Shown here: positions 28,646 through 37,787 of the stretch, one piece after another | Layout of the letters: each line of letters starts with the position of its first letter | How positions within the stretch are numbered: position 1 is the stretch's first letter | Source of the DNA: Eremothecium cymbalariae DBVPG#7215 | Lineage: Eukaryota; Ascomycota; Saccharomycetes; Saccharomycetales; Saccharomycetaceae | Direction: 5' to 3' | Assembly (NCBI RefSeq): GCF_000235365.1 | Contig: NC_016450.1 | Span: 62,001-126,000, forward strand | DNA length: 64,000 bases | The notes under the pieces: model-generated | The model's database searches: none | Told to the model about the DNA's origin: nothing | What the model saw: only the letters and a program-made list of their open reading frames with translations | Made by a program: the position numbers and the translations under genes

Positions 28646-30517
28646 ATGTCTGATACAGGAGGAACCAACTATGAAGACTTCATGATGTCTGATGATGGAG
28701 AAATGGGTTATGCAGAGATGGAGGCGGATAGCGACGAGGAGTTGGGGGTCTACGAGGAAGAAGCCAGTGACGAGAACATGTACGAATCAAGCAGCGCAGT
28801 TCAACAGCCCACAGAGAAATGTCGCAGTGAGGAATTATATTATTTAGGCAAAGTATTAAAGGATAACAACGATTTTACCAAAGCTATTGAAAGGTTCGAG
28901 CAGGTGGTTAACATGGGAGAGATGCTGTGGGGGTTTAAAGCGTTGAAACAGACAGTCAAGTGCTGGCACTTTATGGGGGTATACATGTCGCGGTCTACAT
29001 CGGTCGAGATACTTCAGGACTTCAAGAAAATGGTAGAGTATGGATTTCGTTGGATGAGGGAGCTGGGCGTACCATATGTTCAAAAATCCATGTTAGCGAT
29101 AATAAAACTGACTGTACCAATTAACAACAGGGACTTCGTTTTCGATGAGACTCTTACGATTCAACTGAAGACCGTAGAGTTCCATCTGGATATCCTAGAT
29201 GTATTGCACGACGTGCTACAAGGTGTGCCAGCGAAATTTTTGGATTTATCAACGATGGTGAAACAACTGCGGTTGGAAAATCACATCTGGAAGGAGAGAC
29301 TGACGACTAATTCAATATCAAGCGAGAGCTACAAACTGTTTAACGACATGCCTACCACCTCTGATATGCTGCTATTTCAGTTACAGTGCTACATATTCCA
29401 GTTTCTTAAGACTGGCGATGTACCGGTAGAGGAATTTCAAGAGTTGGTCCGACAAATCAAGCACAGACTGAACAGTTCGCTAGCACTATCTCAGCAACCG
29501 CGAGTGATGACCATTGTTAATTTCTCTCAGTGCATTAAAAATATGCACCTTGAACGGTACAAGCTCCTTCGCCAACAATTCTGGGATTGCTTCCAGAACT
29601 TGGAGGAATTAGGTAATAAAAACCACGTTTTCAGTGACCTAACATTATGCGGTTTCATTCTCGTTGACATCATCTTATGGAAACCTTCCAATGCTGCGAA
29701 TGGCGTCGAAAATAATGTCGACCCCTTCGAATTGGAGCAAATTAAGGTTATTGCTAATACTCCAATTGTACATAACCTCCAAACATTGTACCAAAACTTC
29801 AAGAGCCTGACCTTACCTGCGCTGGCGCGGTCGCTGTCAAGCTTGGATCGATTTAGTATGACCCTCGAGTCTTTATTCAGCAAAGTTTGTCAGCTTGCTC
29901 GAGAAAGAAAACTCTGGGACGAAATAGCTCCCTTATACACGTGCATCTCTCTACAAGACATCCAGGAGCATCTAAAAATAGGTCATCAAGATGTCACCAG
30001 GGACCAGTTACTTACGATACTGGTGCAATGTATAATGAATGATACTGCGAAGGTCTTCTTTAAAATAGACTTCACCAAGGATTACGTGTACTTCGGCGAT
30101 GAGCATAAAGCTCCCCTGAAGTCCACACACAGAGAATGTCTGTTAACTCAGGGACTAAATTCCTTTGGACCATGTTACAAAAATTCCGTAAAGGAACTTC
30201 TCAAAATGACTCAAAAAAGGCCGGCGAACATTTCTATATTTGGCTTTCAACAACCCTGGCGCGACAAAAACCCTTCGAGGAGCCGGTTCCATGATGAACC
30301 TCTCTCCGAACTCGCAGAGTGGATGGATGACATAGGAATATTCGTCGAGAGACCGGCAAGATTAAAAAACCACAATTCCGCCGTCTTCATAGATGAATTA
30401 AGCGAAAAAAGAAATAATTCCAGAGTCGGTTTTCGTCCGTCTGATAATAAGTCCGCCTATCCGCTGGTTTCCTATCAAGAAATGGTCTCTTTTGTACTAG
30501 AAACTATCACCGACTAG
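28646..30517 (+). CDS. RRI2: RRI2, COP9 signalosome subunit (CSN2/Rpn6-like PCI protein)
   Basis: 623 aa from the ATG at 28646 (in-frame TTG at 28637). The acidic N-terminus with a DFMMSDDGEMGYAEMEADSDEE run and the following LYYLGKVLKDNNDFTKAIERFEQVV...WGFKALKQTVK match the Csn2/Rpn6 helical-repeat start. A PCI-type winged-helix region lies in the last third. S. cerevisiae RRI2 (YOL117W, 645 aa, also called CSN10) is in the same order before MSN1 (YOL116W). The yeast complex, with Rri1/Csn5, removes Rub1 from cullin Cdc53. It is divergent from the peroxiredoxin gene. Confidence 0.88.
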   Translation: MSDTGGTNYEDFMMSDDGEMGYAEMEADSDEELGVYEEEASDENMYESSSAVQQPTEKCRSEELYYLGKVLKDNNDFTKAIERFEQVVNMGEMLWGFKALKQTVKCWHFMGVYMSRSTSVEILQDFKKMVEYGFRWMRELGVPYVQKSMLAIIKLTVPINNRDFVFDETLTIQLKTVEFHLDILDVLHDVLQGVPAKFLDLSTMVKQLRLENHIWKERLTTNSISSESYKLFNDMPTTSDMLLFQLQCYIFQFLKTGDVPVEEFQELVRQIKHRLNSSLALSQQPRVMTIVNFSQCIKNMHLERYKLLRQQFWDCFQNLEELGNKNHVFSDLTLCGFILVDIILWKPSNAANGVENNVDPFELEQIKVIANTPIVHNLQTLYQNFKSLTLPALARSLSSLDRFSMTLESLFSKVCQLARERKLWDEIAPLYTCISLQDIQEHLKIGHQDVTRDQLLTILVQCIMNDTAKVFFKIDFTKDYVYFGDEHKAPLKSTHRECLLTQGLNSFGPCYKNSVKELLKMTQKRPANISIFGFQQPWRDKNPSRSRFHDEPLSELAEWMDDIGIFVERPARLKNHNSAVFIDELSEKRNNSRVGFRPSDNKSAYPLVSYQEMVSFVLETITD

Positions 30518-31545
30518 AAAAGGAAAATAAAAAGGAAGTGTAAACAATCCGCCGTAGTACGCATATATACGTCGAGACGTGATTGGGCTACTCTGTTTTT
30601 CCTATAGGTATTCTTATAGACCGTACATATTTATTTATAGTTATTACATATTTTATCCTGGCTTCCTTGTCTTAGACTCCATGTCTTAGACTCACCCTCG
30701 TATGTATCATTATCCTAACTTCGCTGACACTTCCACAGCTGGCTGTCACTACGCATTGATCCCCACTCCCGAGTGTTGCTGCTGAAGGCAGCAGTCCACT
30801 GAATTTAATGTAATCGGAACGCTGCTTAACATAAAACTCTAAAAGATTCTATCATGTATTCTCGACCATATATTTTTTATTTTTGCTATTGTTATTTGTT
30901 ACCTAATAGCAACTTCTCGAGATAGCGCCTCGGGAATCATCTGCAGGAAACGAGATTGTTGAAGTAGTCAAAAGGCGCGAAAAGAACAATGGTGCGTCAG
31001 CGACACAGGAAATATTTCAGTGAATCAGTAAAGTATCCATTAGCAAAACACAAGTATCAAGTCAAAGGATATGAAATTCGTATATGTTTATCAACTAATC
31101 CATGTTCCTTAATGCAGGCATTGTATAGAGTCAAAACAAGGGGTCTATACATAGAGTATCAGTGATTTTTGGGTCTTGGAGAAGAGGGCTCCCTTCATTC
31201 GGTAAGTATGGACGCCGAAGGAACGCTTGTTCGGTAGCTATGTATGGGGCTTCGGGCCAGTTAGAATAGCAGTACATTGGCTGGTTAGGCCCATCAGGTT
31301 GGTTTGCCAGAGTACATGTGGCTGAGTTGTCTGGACCGAAGAATATGGTTGGTCAATAATTGTTTTTTTTTTTAAATTTATTATATATATATAGGAGAGT
31401 GGTTTGGAGTAAAGTAGATAATATTCAATTAGCAATTTATTGTTTCAGCTCTTTTTTCTTATAAAACCAGTAAGAGTGATTAGTATTACCACCCTAACCG
31501 TCAATCAAACTATCGTTCGCTGTACAGTTTTGAAAGGAAGACATT
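30518..31545. other. RRI2-TOS6 intergenic, about 1.03 kb
   Basis: No gene was recognised. The stretch at 30725-30795 has several small dyads (CACTCCCGAGTG and GCTGCTG/CAGCAG). Near the wall-protein gene there is a T/A tract (31361-31395). A faintly similar CCACTCC-GAGTGTT stretch lies on the other side of that gene at 32625-32645. Confidence 0.55.
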
Positions 31546-32394
31546 ATGAAATTTTCTACCATCGCTTTATCTACTTTAGTTGCTGTCGCTACTGCTAACA
31601 AGAGTGTCTTGGATGACAAGAAGAGCGCTGTCAAGAGTTTACTGGACAAGCTGCACCCCGACAAGACCAAGGATGGGAAGACCGAGGAGCCAGCTACGCC
31701 TACTGACGTAAGTGTCACAACTATTGACGCTGTCTCTACCGTGGAGCCAACGAAGCCAACTCCAGAGGTCCCAACCAAGGAGGTCCCAACCAAGGAGGAG
31801 CCAACCAAGCCTGAGCCAACCAAGCCTGAGCCAACCAAGCCTGAGCCAACCAAGGAGGTCCCAACCAAGGAGGTGCCAACCAAGCCTGAGCCAACCAAGC
31901 CTGAGCCAACGAAGGCTGAACCAACCAAGGCTGAGCCAACCCCAGAGTCCAAGGTCACCACTGTGGAAGCCGCTTCCACCCCCGGCTGCACCGAAGGTAA
32001 GTGCCAGCCAGCCCCAACCACAGAAGGCTGCACCGAAGGTAAGTGCCAGCCAGCCCCAACCACAGAAGGCTGCACCGAAGGTAAGTGCCAGCCAGCCCCA
32101 ACCACAGAAGGCTGTACTAAGGCCGCCTGCCAGGCAACCACCACCCACGTTTCTGTCGCCAAGTGCACACCAACTGCTCCAGGCGTACCAGCTCCATGCG
32201 ATGTCAAGTCTGAAGAACCAGCAGCACCCTCACCTTCCACCCAAGGTTGCACCGGCGGTCCAGGTTCCCCTTGCGGTTCCACCACCGCCGAACCAGCCCC
32301 TGCTACGTTCTCTACTTACGATGGTGCTGCTGCTGCCGGCGCTATCGTCAACGTCGGTGCTGTCGTCGGTGCCGTCGCTTTGGCCCTACTCTGA
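31546..32394 (+). CDS. GPI-anchored cell-wall protein with two repeat families, TOS6-like
   Basis: 282 aa. A signal peptide MKFSTIALSTLVAVATA, a charged Lys/Asp region, then 11 five-residue units of (E/P/A)(V/E)PTK (31765-31929), then three exact 14-residue units beginning GCTEGKCQPAPTTE (31984-32109) with a decayed fourth. Two more cysteine-containing stretches follow, and a C-terminal GPI signal TYDGAAAAGAIVNVGAVVGAVALALL. N- and C-termini resemble S. cerevisiae Tos6 (YNL300W, 102 aa). Position and strand also fit, because YNL300W follows RPL18B (YNL301C). The expanded repeats are absent from Tos6, so this is either a repeat-expanded ortholog or a different wall protein. Confidence 0.8.
   Translation: MKFSTIALSTLVAVATANKSVLDDKKSAVKSLLDKLHPDKTKDGKTEEPATPTDVSVTTIDAVSTVEPTKPTPEVPTKEVPTKEEPTKPEPTKPEPTKPEPTKEVPTKEVPTKPEPTKPEPTKAEPTKAEPTPESKVTTVEAASTPGCTEGKCQPAPTTEGCTEGKCQPAPTTEGCTEGKCQPAPTTEGCTKAACQATTTHVSVAKCTPTAPGVPAPCDVKSEEPAAPSPSTQGCTGGPGSPCGSTTAEPAPATFSTYDGAAAAGAIVNVGAVVGAVALALL
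31765..31929 (+). repeat. 15-bp coding minisatellite, 11 units
   Basis: Eleven 15-bp units encode (E/P/A)(E/V)PTK pentapeptides, most differing only in the first two codons. The third codon onward is CCAACCAAG with little change, so unit number is likely to vary between strains. Confidence 0.95.
31984..32109 (+). repeat. 42-bp tandem repeat, three units
   Basis: Three copies of a 42-bp unit (31984-32025, 32026-32067, 32068-32109) encode a 14-residue module with two cysteines each. They look identical at the nucleotide level, implying recent duplication or gene conversion. A fourth, diverged unit starts at 32110. Confidence 0.95.
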
Positions 32395-32981
32395 TTTCCC
32401 ATGGCTTTACCGAATGAAAACAGCATCCAAAGATTTCATTCCTATGTTAGTTCGTCTCTGAACTAGTCTAGTACTGCGCTCATGCTACCCATAGCTGGTT
32501 AGCTGCTACTTAACTGGTTCTTCTATAGCTACTTTTTATATATGTGTCTAACTTAATCCGTATATGATAAAATAAAATAAAACAAACTAGACACAACCTC
32601 TGTCTTGGCTTTACTGCGCCTGAATCCACTCCGGAGTGTTACTCCGATCGTTACAGCTCGCTACAGTTGGCTGTAGCTGTCTGGCCATCAAACTCTCATA
32701 AGATAAGCAACTGCACCATTACTTATGAAGCTGTGATTGTTGCTGCTGCTGCCTGACACCGGCGCTCTTTGTCCGGAACTGTGCAGGGAACTGTGCAGCA
32801 TTGTCTTCTATGCGTTATTAGATTCCGGGACGGAAAAAGCTGTTAAGAAAATTTTCAGTCCCATTAGTATGGTCAGCTGTGGTTCGAAGCATAGAAATTG
32901 GGCTATTATTGGGGCTCGGGGGTGCGAATAAAGCAAATCTACATACAACATCCAGAGTAGTGGATCAGCAGTCTGTACATA
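32395..32981. other. TOS6-like to MSN1 intergenic
   Basis: No gene was recognised in these 587 bp. CTGCTGCTGC-type repeats occur at 32738-32752 and small dyads (CACTCCGGAGTG) around 32627. It holds the MSN1 promoter. Confidence 0.6.
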
Positions 32982-34517
32982 ATGGATATGTCATCGAACA
33001 TAGAGCTGGAGGGATTGGAGCGGCGGGTTTTGGATTTAGAGAGGCAGATTTCTATGTACGAACGATTATTTCAAACATTTAGTGCCAAGTTAGACCACCA
33101 TTTCAAAAAATATGACCTTGTGCTTAATGCTCAGCAGCAGCAGATAAATGTTCTCACGGATGTTGTCAGTACGATGTTGAACGACCAGTATAGATATGCA
33201 GGCGTACTACGAGATAAGCTTGCGGGATCTTTGGATGGGATAATAACGACATCTGGTTCCATTGGCACCATCCAGCCGAATGGGAGTATGCTTCATACGC
33301 AGCAGCATACGCAGCAGCAGCATACGCAGCATCAGCATCAGCAAGAACGTCAAGAGCCGCAGGCGCAGACGGGGCAACCGTCGCGGTGCCAAGGAGAGTC
33401 GCAGTCTGGAGGGCAGTCGCAACAGCAGCAACATACGGGGGGGCAACAGGTGGGACAGGAAGCGCGGCAGATACCAGAGCATCGGAGAAAGCTATCCAAG
33501 AACAGCCACGGCCATCCGTCGAGTCAGGATGAGGATGAAAGGGATCTGACGAACGTGGATGCGATCTTGGGGGAGTTTATTCCTCCCCAGGTGTCTCCTG
33601 ATGATGAAGAGATGCAGGGGGGTTCTGTGCCGACCGCTGGTACAGCTTCGAGTTCAGCAGGTGCCAAACGCAATGGCATGAAGAAGCATTCCAAAGGACC
33701 CATTGAACACAAGTTTATTATATCCAACGGGCGTAAGAGCAGTAGCAGGGGAGGGGGCGACGCAGGCGTCGCCGGTAGCCATCACGTGGTTTCCAAGCGT
33801 CGCAGAGGCGACTTTGTTCCCCACAAGGAGTACGAATTTCGAGATGATGAGTTCTCCACTCTCGGTACAGATTCTCACCACGGCCTGGAATCTGGTGCTG
33901 CCACCTCTCTTACGGACTCCTACTCTCAGCAAGTTGACGATGACCACCCTCACCGACACCAGCAGCAACCTCAGCGACCCCAACCCCAATCTCAATCTCA
34001 GCAGCAACAGCAACCACAACAACCGCAGCAGCAGCATGAACATCAAAGGCCTGATTCGGTCTCCATTCCACCCGGCGAGGAGTCTCCAGCTCTCTCCTCC
34101 GCTCCTTCTTCTTCCTCCCACCTGGACACAAACGTCAAAGAGGAACAATACTACACCCATAGAGGTCTCAAGAAGAAACGCAAGATCTATGTCGGCAAAT
34201 TTGAATTCCTTAACTCCCCCCAAACTGTCATGGATATCTGGAAGGAATATACAGAAGGTTACAACGGCCAGCCGTCTCTACGAGACATGGAACTCATGTA
34301 CCAAACAAGCTGGCGCCGCGATGCTGCCGTTAACAAGCGCTTCCATCGTCGGAAGGTCCTATGTAAGGCAATAGAGCGTGGTCTGGAGCGTGGTTACGAC
34401 CTCAATGATGTCGTTCGTGTTTTAGAAGAAAGCAGGATCATTGATTCTGCCAGGAATCTCAAACAACCTATTGGATGGTTATGCCAGGGCGTGAACATTC
34501 CGGACATGTTTAAGTAA
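32982..34517 (+). CDS. MSN1: MSN1-like transcription factor with GCR1_C DNA-binding domain
   Basis: 511 aa; S. cerevisiae Msn1 is 382 aa (YOL116W) and activates invertase, FLO11 and stress genes. An N-terminal coiled coil (residues about 5-60, ELEGLERRVLDLERQISMYERLF) is followed by a long Gln/His/Ser-rich region with several basic patches (SKRRRGDF). The C-terminal 100 residues form the Gcr1_C/Msn1/Hot1 DNA-binding domain: VMDIWKEYTEGYNGQPSLRDME, SWRRDAAVNKRFHRRK, IGWLCQ. The extra length is all in the low-complexity middle. ATG at 32982 is immediately followed by a second Met. Hot1 is an alternative family member, but synteny favours MSN1. Confidence 0.92.
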   Translation: MDMSSNIELEGLERRVLDLERQISMYERLFQTFSAKLDHHFKKYDLVLNAQQQQINVLTDVVSTMLNDQYRYAGVLRDKLAGSLDGIITTSGSIGTIQPNGSMLHTQQHTQQQHTQHQHQQERQEPQAQTGQPSRCQGESQSGGQSQQQQHTGGQQVGQEARQIPEHRRKLSKNSHGHPSSQDEDERDLTNVDAILGEFIPPQVSPDDEEMQGGSVPTAGTASSSAGAKRNGMKKHSKGPIEHKFIISNGRKSSSRGGGDAGVAGSHHVVSKRRRGDFVPHKEYEFRDDEFSTLGTDSHHGLESGAATSLTDSYSQQVDDDHPHRHQQQPQRPQPQSQSQQQQQPQQPQQQHEHQRPDSVSIPPGEESPALSSAPSSSSHLDTNVKEEQYYTHRGLKKKRKIYVGKFEFLNSPQTVMDIWKEYTEGYNGQPSLRDMELMYQTSWRRDAAVNKRFHRRKVLCKAIERGLERGYDLNDVVRVLEESRIIDSARNLKQPIGWLCQGVNIPDMFK

Positions 34518-34702
34518 GCTTATTTGTACGCGGTGCACGGTGTTCACATACATTTTCGGAAGTTTCAATTCCCGGCACTTTTCCAATTTTTACTTCCCCC
34601 GGACAGAAGGACCTTGTCTTCACTTCTCTCTTGCTGCGGTATGATGATTCTTATAACCGAGAGTTTCTTGGCGTTTGAGAGACCCTAAAGAGTCATATAT
34701 AC

Positions 34703-34744
<42 letters not shown>

Positions 34745-34870
34745 GTATATATATATCTATACGACCGCACTTGGCTCTGAGTTTACGCTAACGTTACTTA
34801 AAGGAAGGGACGAAGATAGACTTGAGAAGTAGCAGAAGAGAAAGACGGAAGAAGGAAGTTAACATTGAGG
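34518..34870. repeat. MSN1-PEX18 intergenic with (AT)17 microsatellite
   Basis: These 353 bp between two same-strand genes mark the switch from the YOL block to the YHR/YGR block. A pure AT dinucleotide run covers 34709-34742, and interrupted TATATA continues to about 34758, roughly 115 bp before the PEX18 start. Confidence 0.8.
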
Positions 34871-35845
34871 ATGTCGGTGTGTCAGGGCAGTGCTATGCAG
34901 AAGCTTATTGCAAAGGCGGATAATCAGAAGACGGTGATTGGACGGGTTGGTGCTGTTCCCGGAATAGTGCAGGGGGGGCGAGATGCTCCACAGGTGGTTA
35001 GTAATGCTGAGGAAAGGTTTTTGCAAAGGAAAGAGGTGGGTGGTGGTAGTATGAACCCATTTACGGCTATTTCGCAACCACATGGTATACTGATGGATGT
35101 GGACAGGCAGAACGTACGAGGAACGACCAGTATATCGTCAGGGGGAGGGAAATCTATGGAGTGGATACAGCAATTCCATGGGATGAAGTTGAACGATTCT
35201 ACGGAGTTTCAGAGGGATTACAAGCAGATGTATGCAGATTATGAGCAGCAGCAACACAAGCAGCGTGAGTTTGCAGTGAACTCTTCAGAATCAATGTTTT
35301 TGCCGGCGCAAGGTGTTGGTATGTCTTTTGTGCAGCAGCAACTGCAGTTACGACAAGAGCAGCACCAGCAGCACCGGCAGCAGGAGTTTGAACAACTAGA
35401 AACATTCTTGGAAAAAGAATTTGAGTCCTTAGAATCAGAACTGCAGCAGCAACAGTCAGTTGACACCGTGGATCCCGAACAGCTTGATGATGCCCAGCGA
35501 GAGTTTCAAGAGACGGCAAAATCTGTGTACTCGACTCTCTCTTCTGAAGAGCATCAAAAACGGTTTCAAGGTTCCAAGTTTCTCGGTCTGATGCGCAAGA
35601 TCAGTGATGGTGATGTCACGTTGCGCAAGCAAGTTAATAGCACCTACACGGGGTTGTATGCACCAGTTAGTGGCATCACTGTAGGGAATGAGTATTGGCC
35701 GGTGGAGGATGAGACGGCAGCGTCTGCAAGTGCTTCTGCGGACCAGAGGCACCCATTGGCGGTACAGCTGGAGGATATTTTAGACGGTATTGAAGATCTG
35801 TCAGGTTTATCTTCCACAGAGGCAGCGATAAGAGTCCTGCACTAG
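34871..35845 (+). CDS. PEX18: PEX18/PEX21, co-receptor for PTS2 peroxisomal import
   Basis: 324 aa from the ATG at 34871 (the frame extends to a TTG at 34865). Pex18 and Pex21 carry Pex7 with PTS2 cargo to the peroxisome. The N-terminus MSVCQGSAMQKL has the conserved Cys (Cys4) that is mono-ubiquitinated for receptor recycling. NPFTAI follows, then a WxxxF-type aromatic motif EWIQQFHGMK, Gln-rich segments, and the C-terminal Pex7-binding region ending in DGIEDLSGLSSTEAA. In S. cerevisiae PEX18 (YHR160C) adjoins TDA11 (YHR159W) and PEX21 (YGR239C) adjoins KEL2; here it is the unduplicated gene. Confidence 0.88.
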   Translation: MSVCQGSAMQKLIAKADNQKTVIGRVGAVPGIVQGGRDAPQVVSNAEERFLQRKEVGGGSMNPFTAISQPHGILMDVDRQNVRGTTSISSGGGKSMEWIQQFHGMKLNDSTEFQRDYKQMYADYEQQQHKQREFAVNSSESMFLPAQGVGMSFVQQQLQLRQEQHQQHRQQEFEQLETFLEKEFESLESELQQQQSVDTVDPEQLDDAQREFQETAKSVYSTLSSEEHQKRFQGSKFLGLMRKISDGDVTLRKQVNSTYTGLYAPVSGITVGNEYWPVEDETAASASASADQRHPLAVQLEDILDGIEDLSGLSSTEAAIRVLH

Positions 35846-36094
35846 AAGCTTTAACCAACCTGCATATGCATACTGCTGATGTATATTATTAGCATGGATG
35901 ATGACGAACTTAACGATAACTACTAGCCTAGCAAAGAATAACAAATGATGGCAACGGGCCTGAAATACCCAGTTGAAGAGACGATTACAAAATTAGAAAA
36001 GTATTGGTTGATTGATGTCTATAAATCATTTTAAAAGTATATAATTCCATCCATTTCATACATAGTTTTGTATCTCAACGGTAGAGTCTGCTGT

Positions 36095-37525
36095 TCAGGA
36101 ACCTCTCTTTCGAACTGCGTAGCCATGGTGCTCGGTCCTATCGATAAAGTATGGCTTGGAGACTACAACTCCACGATCCATCATCAGTTCATTGACAAGT
36201 TCCGTATCTGTATCCTCGCGTTCTTCTCGCACAAACTTCAGAGAATCAACGTGTCTCGTATGCGCTGGGGGAGGACGGCGCCATTTGGTAGCTCCTATCA
36301 GCTCTATGTCAACATTTTCTTTACGTTGCTTTTGAACTTGGGATGCTCCCCCATTGTCTGAAGATGATAATGATGAACGTTCGGCGCCCAAACCAAGTAA
36401 ACCAGCCTTGAAATCCTGAACAAGTCCCCAGATTCCTTGCTTTCGTTCCTCTGAAAGACTGGCAGCAGTCTCAACTGACGTAGGCGTCGTCGTTAATTCG
36501 TCAAATCCAAGCCTCTTTTCAAGACCATCCTGTAGTATCTGGTCAAAGTCGTTCAAGAAAGAGAGGGACTTAGCCCACACAGATTCTGGTTTGGTAGAAG
36601 AGGAAACACTTTTAAGCGACGATGCCCTCTTAATGTTGCTGTTACTGTGCATCTGTGGTCTACCGCTCATTAATCCTTCACGTTCTGCTGAGAGACGCGA
36701 ATCAAACTGGATAGGAGAGACCCCATTGTACTGTGGGGTAGGATCCAACACTCTAGATACCCTAAGCTTCAGTTCCTGAAGTTCGCGAGATTGGGTGACT
36801 AAAGCATTTTCCTCCAATGTTAAATGCCGCTTTAAATCCTCTATCGTTTTGCGCCGCTCCAAAAGTTCTAACTCCTTGGTTGCCAACGTTTGGAGTAACA
36901 TCGACACATCGTTTAACATCTCATCCTCCGACGTTATCGATGCTATGCTACTAGTTCTGGAATGCGGATGCGGTGAATACGTAGACATCCCTCGCTGATG
37001 ATGATAGCTATTACGACCGCCGCCGCAACCATTGTTCCCTGTTGTGCTTCCGCTGGCCCCACCACTACCCACCGTCCCATTGCCCCCACCACCACCACTT
37101 CCTCCTCCAACGGTTCCTGAAACGTCTGCAGGAGGTGATATAATAGACTGGATTAAAGAACGCCGTTTAATAGAAGTATTGCTTCTGCGCATCCTCCCGC
37201 TCCCAGGCACCATCCCGGCCATATCACCGTCCTTCATTAAAGGATACTCTTTGTCACCAGACCTCCTAGGACTCATCTGCCCCTGCTCCAGTACTCCCAT
37301 ACCTTCTGTACCTTCATCGCCTTCCACAACCTCCAAAACCCCCTCACAGGCTTCTACAACCTCTACCGACACCCCCCCCTGCGGCTCTCTCTGCTTCCTC
37401 TCTCTTTTTGCACCGTCGTCCCAATTTTTGCTGTCATCATCGCCTGCACTATTCTTCTGCCTTTGCGGTCCAGTTGTGCTCCTATCGTCACTCCAAGAAT
37501 ACCGCTTCATCCTATCCCTGCCCAT
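36095..37525 (-). CDS. TDA11: TDA11-like coiled-coil protein
   Basis: 476 aa; S. cerevisiae Tda11 (YHR159W) is 504 aa and of unknown function (topoisomerase-induced-damage sensitivity gene; reported as a possible Cdc28 substrate). The N-terminus is basic with Gly/Ser low complexity. A coiled coil (about residues 195-265, SMLLQTLATKELELLERRKTIEDLKRHL in sense) is the conserved part, followed by SVWAKSLSFLNDFDQILQ and GIWGLVQDFKAGLLG. Convergent with PEX18 and divergent from KEL1, as in S. cerevisiae YHR160C-YHR159W-YHR158C. The call is by synteny and overall architecture. Confidence 0.8.
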   Translation of the reverse strand: MGRDRMKRYSWSDDRSTTGPQRQKNSAGDDDSKNWDDGAKRERKQREPQGGVSVEVVEACEGVLEVVEGDEGTEGMGVLEQGQMSPRRSGDKEYPLMKDGDMAGMVPGSGRMRRSNTSIKRRSLIQSIISPPADVSGTVGGGSGGGGGNGTVGSGGASGSTTGNNGCGGGRNSYHHQRGMSTYSPHPHSRTSSIASITSEDEMLNDVSMLLQTLATKELELLERRKTIEDLKRHLTLEENALVTQSRELQELKLRVSRVLDPTPQYNGVSPIQFDSRLSAEREGLMSGRPQMHSNSNIKRASSLKSVSSSTKPESVWAKSLSFLNDFDQILQDGLEKRLGFDELTTTPTSVETAASLSEERKQGIWGLVQDFKAGLLGLGAERSSLSSSDNGGASQVQKQRKENVDIELIGATKWRRPPPAHTRHVDSLKFVREEREDTDTELVNELMMDRGVVVSKPYFIDRTEHHGYAVRKRGS

Positions 37526-37787
37526 CGACGTTCTTGCTACTTTCTAATCTATAGAAACCTCCCTCAAGTGCCTCTTGAATGCTCTTTGCTTTGCTATTTC
37601 AACGATGATGTCTCGTGGTGAGATGCTTAAGAATGCTTCTGGCCCGTCTGAGTTAGGGTTTTTTTGATCACCATGAAAAATAAGATGCATCCCTTTTGAA
37701 CAGCAATTCACTACTTAACAGTTGTACATAAAGGAAACAAACCGAGGCCAACATAGGTAGAGACAGTATAGGGTGTTGTTATCTGCC

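Noticed and set aside
31494..32285. 263- and 169-codon open frames antisense to the wall-protein gene
   Set aside because: They are produced by the repeat composition (Pro/Thr codons read backwards give Val/Leu/Trp-rich repeats) and have no family signature.
33756..33773. 8-bp GGCGACGC hairpin in MSN1
   Set aside because: Arms this short are expected several times by chance in 64 kb; not counted with the long inverted repeats.
33654..34223. 189-codon and other antisense frames over MSN1
   Set aside because: Shadows of the Gln/Pro-rich coding sequence; the sense frame carries a clear Gcr1_C domain.
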